Source: Verrucomicrobiales bacterium (GTDB lineage: Bacteria > Verrucomicrobiota > Verrucomicrobiia > Limisphaerales > UBA1100). From it: a stretch of DNA of 11,221 nucleotides. The translations under genes were made by a program, and so were the position numbers. Position 1 is the first letter of the stretch, and every line of letters starts with the position of its first letter. The stretch spans positions 1 to 11,221 of the forward strand of contig PBFV01000042.1 in assembly GCA_002718935.1 (NCBI GenBank), written 5' to 3'. The notes below the pieces were generated by a model. That model had not been told where the DNA came from. It ran no database searches and saw only the letters and a list, made by a program, of their open reading frames with translations. Shown here one piece after another: positions 1 through 7,600 of this stretch.

Positions 1-699
1 GCGGGCGGCGTGTCGGCGGATTATTTTGGCGTGTTCGCCGGGCTCATCGAGAAGGCGCTCGGCAAGGACGACGACTTCATCGGGCTCATGTCCAACGGCA
101 CCAGCGGCGACCTCAACAACATCAGTTTCCGCGTTCCGCGCCCCCGCCAAAAGCTCATGCAGCGAATGACCGAGGTTGCACAACTCGTCGCCGACCGCGT
201 GCTCGCCGCGCATAAGACGGTGCGTTTCCGCCAAGACATTTCCCTTGCCATGGAGCAAACCGAGCTCACGCTTAAGAACCGTCAGCCGACCGCAAAGGAG
301 ATCGCCTACGCTAAGGCCGTCCTTGCTGGCACCGCGCCCAAGCCGCTCTCCGGATTGGCCGAAGCCTACGCCCATCGCACGCTCGGCCTCGCCAATGGGC
401 CGCGTGAGGAGAAAATCATTTTGCAGGCATTGCGCCTCGGCGAGGTGGGCATCACCAGCATCCCGTGCGAAGTGCTTTGCGAAATCGGCCTCACCCTCAA
501 GGCCAGGAGCCCGTTGCCGCAGGCGACCTTCACCATCGAGCTGGCCAACGGTCACAACGGCTACCTCCCCACGCCGCGCCAACACGCGCTCGGCGGCTAC
601 GAAACCTGGATGGGCACCTGCACACTGGAAATCACCGCGTCGGTCAAAATTGAAAAGGCGCTGCTGTCGATGCTGGAAAAAGTCGCGGGCAAAGATTGA
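1..699 (+). CDS. Neutral/alkaline ceramidase-like protein, C-terminal part (5' truncated)
   Basis: The frame is open from the first base of the window, so this is the C-terminal part of a longer protein; the GTG at position 10 is an internal valine, not a start. About 232 residues are visible. They resemble the second half of the neutral/alkaline non-lysosomal ceramidase N-terminal domain family, whose characterised members hydrolyse the amide bond of ceramide outside the cytoplasm. Matching landmarks are the segment SNGTSGDLNNI (nt 91-123), where characterised enzymes carry the nucleophile-bearing GNLSPN/GDVSPN motif, the SIPCEVLCEIGLTLKARSP stretch near nt 460-510, and ANGHNGYLPTPRQ..GGYE near nt 544-603, a typical late motif of the family. 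The serine of the nucleophile motif appears to be asparagine here, so ceramidase activity is doubtful. PVC genomes carry many such diverged copies. The family call is fairly firm; the activity is not. The next gene starts 44 bases downstream on the same strand. Confidence 0.8.
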   Translation, partial: AGGVSADYFGVFAGLIEKALGKDDDFIGLMSNGTSGDLNNISFRVPRPRQKLMQRMTEVAQLVADRVLAAHKTVRFRQDISLAMEQTELTLKNRQPTAKEIAYAKAVLAGTAPKPLSGLAEAYAHRTLGLANGPREEKIILQALRLGEVGITSIPCEVLCEIGLTLKARSPLPQATFTIELANGHNGYLPTPRQHALGGYETWMGTCTLEITASVKIEKALLSMLEKVAGKD

Positions 700-721
700 T
701 TCCTGCGGCCGCTGCGGGTAG

Positions 722-739
722 CGTGTGCGCGAACACACG
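722..739 (+). other. Perfect 6-bp hairpin just before the ThuA start codon
   Basis: CGTGTG (722-727) and CACACG (734-739) are exact reverse complements separated by the six bases CGCGAA. A G-U pair (721/740) could add a seventh step. The hairpin ends four bases before the ATG at 744 and covers the place where a ribosome binding site would lie. No T-run follows, so it does not look like a terminator. It might modulate translation of the downstream gene, but that is inference; a six-pair stem can occur by chance. Confidence 0.35.
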
Positions 740-743
740 TATC

Positions 744-1607
744 ATGCGAGCGATTATTCTGACTCTTACGCTGGCCGGCCTGTTGGCTGGAGATCTTTAC
801 TCGGCGGATAAAAAGAAACCGCTGCCCAAGCCGCTACGCGCGCTGCTGATCACGGGCGGTTGCTGCCATGATTACGCGAAGCAGAAGGACATTCTGCAGC
901 AGGGACTGGAGCGGCGCATCAACATCAAGATCGACCACGCTCATTCGCCGGACAAGAGCACAAAGCCGCCACTGAAGATTTACGGCAACCCGGACTACGC
1001 CAAGGGCTACGACCTCGTGATCCATGACGAATGTTCGGCGGGCATCAGTGATCCCAAGGTGATCGCCGGCGTGCTCGCGCCGCACAAGATGGGCATCCCG
1101 GGCGTGAATCTCCATTGCGCGATGCACTCGTATCGCTTCGGCAACTTTCGCGTGCCGGTGAAGGTGACCGATCCCAACGGCAAATGGTTCGAGTACATTG
1201 GCCTGCAATCCAGCGGGCACGGTCCGCAGCGGCCGATTGATATTGCGTTTGAAAACAACGTGCCGTTCATCACCAAGGGATTGAAGGGATGGACGACGCA
1301 GCGCGAGGAGTTGTACAATAACATTCAGGTACTGCCCGGTACCAAGGTTGTTGCCCGCGGTACGCAGAGCAATGCCAAGGCGGTCGTGGCTTGGGCAAGC
1401 GAGTATCATGGCGCGCGTGTGTTCAGTACCTCGCTTGGCCATAACAACGTGACCGTGGCTGACAAGCGGTACCTCGACTTCATTGCCCGCGGCATCCTTT
1501 GGGCCACCAAGAAGGAGTCCTGGCCGATTGCCCAGCCGAAGAACGAGAGTTTCGATCTCAACAGCAAACCGCAACCGGCGAGCCAAAAAAAAAAGATAAA
1601 GCGGTAG
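744..1607 (+). CDS. ThuA-like domain protein with signal sequence (N-terminal part of a probable fusion)
   Basis: The frame encodes 287 residues from ATG 744 to TAG 1605-1607. An in-frame TTG exists at 696, but 744 is preferred because it begins directly with a signal sequence: a short basic start (MR), the hydrophobic stretch AIILTLTLAGLLAG, and cleavage somewhere around residues 16-21. The mature part is a ThuA-like (trehalose-utilisation, glutamine-amidotransferase-like fold) domain at about residues 31-255. Visible landmarks are RALLITGG (32-39), YDLVIHDECSAG (89-100), GVNLHCAMHSYR (120-131) and FSTSLGHNN (227-235). The biochemical role of the domain is not settled; such proteins occur widely in sugar-degradation loci of PVC bacteria. 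The last residues, PQPASQKKKIKR, run through a ten-A tract and stop immediately after it, exactly where the -1 frame continues into a discoidin/cytochrome protein. This short product is therefore either a real separate protein or the broken first part of the fusion. Confidence 0.85.
   Translation: MRAIILTLTLAGLLAGDLYSADKKKPLPKPLRALLITGGCCHDYAKQKDILQQGLERRINIKIDHAHSPDKSTKPPLKIYGNPDYAKGYDLVIHDECSAGISDPKVIAGVLAPHKMGIPGVNLHCAMHSYRFGNFRVPVKVTDPNGKWFEYIGLQSSGHGPQRPIDIAFENNVPFITKGLKGWTTQREELYNNIQVLPGTKVVARGTQSNAKAVVAWASEYHGARVFSTSLGHNNVTVADKRYLDFIARGILWATKKESWPIAQPKNESFDLNSKPQPASQKKKIKR
1585..1595 (+). other. A10 tract with in-frame A AAA AAG slippery motif (possible recoding site)
   Basis: Ten consecutive A residues (1585-1594) followed by G lie at the end of the ThuA frame. 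Read in that frame the codons are CAA AAA AAA AAG, so the heptamer A AAA AAG (1589-1595) is in the phase used for -1 ribosomal frameshifting in E. coli dnaX. A -1 shift, or one A added by RNA polymerase slippage, gives SQKKK then DKAVASVPKN and opens the downstream frame to 4567. I see no convincing stimulatory Shine-Dalgarno sequence upstream. Downstream I can fold only a weak outer stem by hand (GCCTC 1607-1611 with GAGGC 1661-1665), with a small inner one. Polymerase slippage needs only the A-tract. A true one-base deletion or a homopolymer sequencing error would look identical. Confidence 0.6.
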
Positions 1608-4567
1608 CCTCAGTCCCCAAGAATGCCGCCACGGGTGCCAAGACCACGGCGAGTTCAGAGGAGGCGAACAAGAACAACTTCGCAAAGCATGCCGTCGACG
1701 GCAATCCCGCCACGCGCTGGTGTGCTCAGGGCGGTGCCTCGGGCCAATGGCTTCAGGTGGAGTTGAAGAAGCCTGCGGATGTGCAAAGCATCCGTATCAT
1801 CTGGGAAAAAACCAACGCGGCTTATCGCTATACCGTCGAGTCCTCCAGCGACGGCAAGGATTGGAAGATGGTGGTCGACCAGACCAAGAACAAGGAGGTC
1901 AAACAAATCACGCCGCACAAGGTCGATGCCAAGGGCGCAAAGTTTTTCAAGATCACTTTTCTCGGTTCCAGTACGGGCGTTTGGGGCAGCCTGTGGGAAT
2001 TTGAAGCGCACACCGGTGCCCTGCCTAAGTTGCCGCGCAAGGCAATGAAGGCCGCCGAGAACGCGAGTAACAAAAACGCCAGTGGCTTTAATGGCGTAAA
2101 AGCGCCGGAAGGATTTAAAGTGAATCTCTTCGCCGCGCCGCCGGAGGTAAATTACCCCGTTTGCCTCACGGCAGCGGCCACCGGCGAGGTGTTTGTGGGC
2201 ATTGATGAACAGGGCAGTCTCGGCAAACAGAAAGGCCGCGGCCGCGTGGTGCGCTGCATCGATACCGACGGCGATGGCAAGGTCGACGAGGTGAAAACCT
2301 TCGCCAAGATGGATCACCCGCGCGGGCTCATTTACGACAACGGCAAGCTCTGGGTGCTGCATCCGCCGTTCCTCACGTTGTACGAGGACACCAATGGCGA
2401 TGGCGTGGCCGACAAGGAGAAGCGGCTCATTGAGGGCATCAGCACCGATTATGTTTCCAAACGCGGCGCTGACCACACCACCAACGGCATTCGCATGGGC
2501 ATCGACGGCTGGATCTACATTGCCGTGGGCGACTTCGGCTTCACCAAGGCGGTGGGCGCCGATGGCCGCGTGCTCAGCCGGCGCGGCGGCGGCATCGTGC
2601 GCGTGCGGCCGGACGGCACGGACATGGAAATTTACTGCTGGGGCCTGCGCAACATTCTCGATGCGTGCATCGATCCTTATCTGAACATTTTCACGCGTGA
2701 CAACACCAATGACGGCGGCGGCTGGAATGTGCGCTTCAGTCACATCATGCAAACCGCCGAGTACGGTTACCCATCGTGGTACAAAAATTTCCACAACGAG
2801 ATTTTCCCGACGCTCAAGGATTACGGCGGCGGCTCCGGCTGCGGCGGTATGTTTTATCACGACACCCGCTGGCCCAAGCCCTTCAGCCACGGCGCCTACA
2901 CCTGCGATTGGGGACGCAGCGCCGTCTTCCTGCACAACCCGCCCGCCAACGGGCCCACCTTTGATGCGCATCAGGAAACCTTCCTGACCATACCGCGCCC
3001 GACAGACATCGACGTGGATGCCAGCGGCCGCATGTACGTGGCCAGTTGGCGCGGCGGCAAGTTTTCGTACAGCGGGCCGAACGTCGGCTTCGTCGTGCAG
3101 ATCGTGCCCGAAGGATTCAAACCCGAGCCATTCCCGGACGTTACCAAGATCGATGACGCTGCCCTGTTCGACCTGCTCATTGGCCCCAGCCAACAGCAAA
3201 ACCTGCACGCGCAATTCGAGCTGCTCCGCCGCGGCCCCAACGCCGCCCGCACTGCTAAACTCAATGCTTTGGCCGGTGACAAAACCGTGCCGCTCGCCGG
3301 GCGCGTAGCCGCCATCTTCACCCTCAAGCAACTCAACGGCGCCAAGGCACAGGCCGATCTGCTCAAGCTCGCCGCCAATGCGGACGTTGCCGAGTTTGCT
3401 CTACGGGCACTCACCGATCGCACCAGCGAATTGAAGGGCTTAAAGAAAGACGTTTTCGTTAACGCGCTCGACAGCAAAAAAACGCGCGTCCAAGCGCAGG
3501 CTCTCATCAGCCTCGGTCGCTTGGGCGATGCCACTGCGGCTTCCGCCATGTTACCGCACGCTACTGTGCCCAAGCTCGAAAAGGTGCCTGCGCAAAATGA
3601 ACCCAATCCCGCCGCCGTCATCCCCCATCTCGCCACGCGCGCATTGGTTGCCATCAAGCCGGTCGATACCTTGCTCGGTTCGCTGGACGGCACGCACGGG
3701 GCCGCTGCGCTCAGCGTATTGAAATACATTCACGACGACAAAGTCGTGGCCGCGCTCAGTGCCCGCGCCGCAGTGAAGCCGGATCCTGCCACGCTCGCCA
3801 CACTCGTGCGCCTTTACCATCGCGAAGGTGACTACTCACAGGGTTGGTGGGGCACGCGCCCAGACACGACCGGGCCGTATTACGCCCGTGAGAGATGGAG
3901 CAGCAGCGACAAGGTCGAGGCCGGCCTCAAGACCGCCCTCGCCAACGCGCCCAAAGCCACGGTCGATGGCGTGAAGACGCAGCTCGCCCGCCACAAGATT
4001 TCGCTGAAAGATCTTCCTGGAGGCACTGCAGTCGCCGGCACCGACGGCGCCAACGAGCCCTTCAAGATTGCCGCACCCACCGGTGATCCCAAAAACTGGG
4101 TCGCCACACTCGGCGAAAAGAAATCCATTGAACGCGCCCTCAAGACCAAGGGCAATGTCGCGCGCGGCAAAAAGTTTTTTACCACCCAAGCCTGCATCGC
4201 TTGTCACACTACCGCCGACGGCCAGTCACCCAAGGGTCCCCACCTCGTCGACATTGGCAAACGCTACAAACCCACCGAACTGCTGCAGTCCATCCTCAAC
4301 CCCAACGCTGTCATCGCGCAGGGCTTTGACACCTACGCCATCACCACCAAGGACAAGAAAACGCACGTCGGCTTTGTGACCCGCGAGAGCAACGACACCA
4401 TCAGCATCCGCACCGCCGTCGGCGTGGCCGTGGACATCCCCACCGGCCAAATCGCCAAGCGCGAAAAAATCGCCTACTCCTCCATGCCCCCCGGCCTCGC
4501 CGCCGGCCTTACCCCGGAGCAACTCGCTGATCTGCTGGCATATTTGCAATCGTTGAAATCGAAGTAG
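1595..4567 (+). CDS. Discoidin + PVC-type dehydrogenase + HEAT-like + CxxCH cytochrome c protein (probable second part of the ThuA fusion)
   Basis: This frame is open from before 1499 (a TTG there) to TAG at 4565-4567. The part before about 1583 overlaps ThuA out of frame and has no domain character. After the A-tract come a lysine/alanine-rich linker; a discoidin/F5-8 C domain at nt 1640-2020 (HAVDGNPATRW, GQWLQVELKKP, YTVESSSDGKDW); a Pirellula/Verrucomicrobium-type membrane-bound dehydrogenase beta-propeller at nt 2090-3130, with calcium-loop-like DTDGDGKVDE (2261-2290) and DTNGDGVAD (2387-2413); helical HEAT-like repeats at nt 3150-3760; and a C-terminal cytochrome c with CIACH at 4193-4207 and likely axial Met at 4484. 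The first ATG (1868) lies inside the discoidin domain and no signal peptide is encoded, yet c-type haem attachment needs export. This argues that it is read through from the ThuA frame, giving about 1274 residues. Expected role: periplasmic or surface oxidoreductase, substrate unknown. Domain calls are strong; the start is the uncertain point. Confidence 0.88.
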   Translation, partial: DKAVASVPKNAATGAKTTASSEEANKNNFAKHAVDGNPATRWCAQGGASGQWLQVELKKPADVQSIRIIWEKTNAAYRYTVESSSDGKDWKMVVDQTKNKEVKQITPHKVDAKGAKFFKITFLGSSTGVWGSLWEFEAHTGALPKLPRKAMKAAENASNKNASGFNGVKAPEGFKVNLFAAPPEVNYPVCLTAAATGEVFVGIDEQGSLGKQKGRGRVVRCIDTDGDGKVDEVKTFAKMDHPRGLIYDNGKLWVLHPPFLTLYEDTNGDGVADKEKRLIEGISTDYVSKRGADHTTNGIRMGIDGWIYIAVGDFGFTKAVGADGRVLSRRGGGIVRVRPDGTDMEIYCWGLRNILDACIDPYLNIFTRDNTNDGGGWNVRFSHIMQTAEYGYPSWYKNFHNEIFPTLKDYGGGSGCGGMFYHDTRWPKPFSHGAYTCDWGRSAVFLHNPPANGPTFDAHQETFLTIPRPTDIDVDASGRMYVASWRGGKFSYSGPNVGFVVQIVPEGFKPEPFPDVTKIDDAALFDLLIGPSQQQNLHAQFELLRRGPNAARTAKLNALAGDKTVPLAGRVAAIFTLKQLNGAKAQADLLKLAANADVAEFALRALTDRTSELKGLKKDVFVNALDSKKTRVQAQALISLGRLGDATAASAMLPHATVPKLEKVPAQNEPNPAAVIPHLATRALVAIKPVDTLLGSLDGTHGAAALSVLKYIHDDKVVAALSARAAVKPDPATLATLVRLYHREGDYSQGWWGTRPDTTGPYYARERWSSSDKVEAGLKTALANAPKATVDGVKTQLARHKISLKDLPGGTAVAGTDGANEPFKIAAPTGDPKNWVATLGEKKSIERALKTKGNVARGKKFFTTQACIACHTTADGQSPKGPHLVDIGKRYKPTELLQSILNPNAVIAQGFDTYAITTKDKKTHVGFVTRESNDTISIRTAVGVAVDIPTGQIAKREKIAYSSMPPGLAAGLTPEQLADLLAYLQSLKSK

Positions 4568-4667
4568 TTCCACTTACAGGCAAGCTTTTCAATTTCTGAA
4601 TCGTTTACCCTCCATCAATGTCCAATCTTTACACGCCCTCGGCCGGGCGGCATGATCATTTTTTCGC
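4568..4667 (+). other. 100-base gap with a GC hairpin followed by a T-run
   Basis: The gap between the two cytochrome-type genes contains CGCCC (4634-4638) pairing perfectly with GGGCG (4645-4649) around a six-base loop. A T6 run lies at 4659-4664, followed closely by the ATG at 4668. Nine bases separate stem and T-run, too many for a good intrinsic terminator, and an eight-base palindrome ATGATCAT (4652-4659) occupies that spacer. It could be a weak terminator, a leader attenuator, or chance. I see no convincing -35/-10 pair in the gap, so co-transcription with the upstream gene remains likely. Confidence 0.3.
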
Positions 4668-7600
4668 ATGAAAACTTGGCGGATTTTATTGAGCTTGGGG
4701 TTGTTCACGGCGGTTGTGGAGGCGGCGCCGAAGAAGATTTCGTTTAATCGCGATGTGCGGGCGATTCTTTCGGAGAATTGCTACACCTGCCACGGGCCGG
4801 ATGCGGCGGCGCGCAAGGCGAAGCTGCGGTTGGATGTGCGCGAAGCGGCGGTGGCGGAGACAAAGAACGGATCGTTTGCGATCAAACCGGGCGATGTGGA
4901 GGACAGCGAGCTGGTGTACCGAATATTTGCGGAGGACGCCGATGAGGTGATGCCGCCCAAGGAATCGAAGCTGGCGTTGACGACGGAGCAGAAGGCGATC
5001 CTGAAGCAATGGATTGTGGAGGGAGCGGAGTACGAGCCGCATTGGGCGTATGTGAAGCCGAAGCGCGAGGCGTTGCCGACGGTGAAGGATGCGAAGTGGG
5101 GACGCAACGATGTGGATCGTTTCATCCTCGCGCAATTGGAACGGCGCGGCTGGACGCCTTCGCCGGCGGCAGACAAGCATGCGTTGATTCGCCGCGTGAG
5201 TTTGGACCTTACGGGATTGCCGCCGACGCCGGACGAGGTGAAGGCGTTTATCGGGGATAAATCTCCAGAGGCTTACGGGAAACTGGTCGATCGTCTGTTG
5301 GCCAAGACGGCGTATGGCGAGCATTGGGCGCGACAGTGGCTGGACTTGGCGCGTTACGCGGACAGCACCGGTTATGCCGATGACCAGCCGCGCACGATTT
5401 GGGGCTATCGCGACTGGGTGGTCCGCGCGCTGAACAGCAACATGCCGTTTGACCAATTCACGCGCGAACAATTGGCGGGTGATTTGCTGAAAGACCCGAC
5501 GAATGATCAGCTCGTGGCCACCGCATTTCATCGCAACACCCAAACGAACAACGAGGGCGGCACGGCTGACGAGGAGTTTCGCAATGTGGCGGTGGTCGAT
5601 CGCGTGAACACCACGATGCAGGTATGGATGGGCACCACGATGGCCTGCGCGCAGTGCCATGATCACAAGTACGATCCGCTGAGTCAGGAGGAGTACTTTC
5701 GCCTGTTCGCCATTTTCAACAACACCGAGGACAGCGACAAACGCAACGAGGCGCCGTTTGTCAGCATCTACAGCGAGGCGCAGAAAAAGCAGCGGCGCGA
5801 CACGGAGCTGAAGGTAGCGTCGCTGGAGAAGGAGCTGAATCACCTCAAGGCAACGGCGCTCGACGGGCTGGAGCTGTGGGCCAAGCAGTTCGAAAAGCGT
5901 GTGTCGGTGAAGCGGGTGAAAATTGCGCGCGAAAACAATGTGCTGTCCGTGAAAGTGCCGCCCGGCAAATTCAATCAGTTGCAGGTGGCTGGCGTGGATT
6001 CCAGCCGCGTGACGATCAAGCTGCGGCCGCAGGGTGAGAAGGATTTGAAGGGGCGTTTCGTGCGCGTCACCAACGTAGGCAAGGGTGTGTTTTTGCATCT
6101 GGCCGAGGTGCAGGTTTTTAGCAACGGCCAAAACATCGCACCCAAGGGCAAGGCCAAGCAAAGCAGCACGGGCTTCGGTGGTCCGGCGGCGCGCGGCAAC
6201 GACGGCAACACCAACGGCGATTACGCGAAGAATTCGGTCACGCATTCCGCGCAGGAAGACAATCCGTGGTGGGAGGTCGACCTCGGCAGCGAACAGCCGA
6301 TCGGGAAGCTGGCGATCTGGAACCGCACTGGCGCCGGCTTGGCCGAGCGGTTGAAGGTGCATCGCGTGGAAGTACTGGACGCCAATCGCAAAGTGGTTTG
6401 GAAAGAGGAATCCAACAAGGTCTTCAAGGTGAATGTCGACTACGCGCTGGACGGCGCGCGGCTGTTGCCTTTTGTGCCCGTGCCCAATACGCGCGACACC
6501 GGTCTGCTGCGGTTCAAGACGGCCACCACCGCGGCCGAGGGCGATGTGGTCGAGGTGACGGTGAAGGGTCTCAAGGATGAGAAGGTGGTCGTCTCCATCG
6601 TGGCGGGCGCGCTGCCCAAGCTGGAGACGGAGCTGCCCAAGGACGTGCACGGCATCCTCAGCACGCCGGTTGAGAAACGCAATGCGACGCAGGTGAAACG
6701 GCTCAAGGATTATTTTGCGGCGAACAATCCCAAGACGGTTGCCAAGGCCAAAGAGCTGGATGCCGCCCAGAAACAGCTCGCTGGCATGAAAGGCACCACG
6801 ACTGTGCCGGTGATGCGCGAGATGGCCAAGGGCCGCGAGACGCACATTCAGTTGCGCGGCAATTATCAGCAGAAAGACAAGCGCGTGTACGAGGGTGTGC
6901 CGGCGGTGTTCGGCGTGCCGACCGCCGAGAAGCCCAACCGGCTGCAGTTGGCCGAGTGGATTCTCGATGAACGCAACCCGCTGACTACGCGCGTGATCGC
7001 CAATCGTTATTGGGAATCCATCTTCGGCACCGGCCTCGTGCGCACCAGCGAGGAGTTCGGCTCGCAGGGCGAACTGCCCACGCACCCGGTATTGCTCGAC
7101 TGGCTCGCCACCGAGCTGGTGCGGATGAAGTGGGACACCAAGGCGTTCCTCAAGCTGTTGGTCACCAGCGCCGCCTACCGGCAGGATTCCCGCGCCACCG
7201 CGGCACGTTTGGAGAATGACCCCGCCAACCGCTTCTACGCGCGCGGACCGCGCCTGCGGTTGACCGCCGAGATGATCCGCGATCAGGCGATGTTCGTCAG
7301 CGGTCTGCTCAGTAGCAAAATGTATGGTGTGCCAGTGAAGCCCTACCAGCCGAGCTTCGGCGTGTCGGCGGCGTTCGGCCCGGGCATGGACTGGAAAACC
7401 AGCGGAGGCGAGGACAAGTATCGCCGCGGCATCTACACCCACTGGCGCCGCACCAATCCGTACCCCTCAATGGCCGCCTTCGACGCGCCCAACCGCAATG
7501 TCTGTACCGTGCGCCGTGTGCCAACGAACACGCCGTTGCAGGCGTTGGTGACGATGAACGATCCCGTCTACGTCGAGGCTTCGCAGGCGCTCGCCCGCCG

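Noticed and set aside
696..743. Upstream TTG start at 696 for the ThuA gene, overlapping the ceramidase-like stop
   Set aside because: It would put 16 residues including charged and polar ones before a good signal sequence. ATG 744 begins directly with the hydrophobic signal.
1499..1583. TTG at 1499 as an independent start of the discoidin/cytochrome gene
   Set aside because: The encoded segment is an out-of-frame copy of the ThuA C-terminus, polar, with no signal peptide. A c-type cytochrome protein needs export, so reading from the ThuA frame is more plausible.
1597..1670. Strong frameshift-stimulating pseudoknot downstream of the A-tract
   Set aside because: Hand folding gives only a five-pair outer stem starting about 11 bases after the slip site and a weak inner one; nothing resembles a stable stimulatory structure.
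1655..3331. Long open frame on the minus strand (558 codons) opposite the dehydrogenase
   Set aside because: It is rich in His, Ala, Val and Arg with no domain pattern, and lies opposite a strongly conserved gene; this is typical of antisense frames in GC-rich DNA.
4686..7442. Very long open frame on the minus strand (918 codons) opposite the DUF1549/DUF1553 gene
   Set aside because: The composition is dominated by Arg, His, Leu and Gln, with no recognisable domain. The plus-strand protein explains all conserved motifs.
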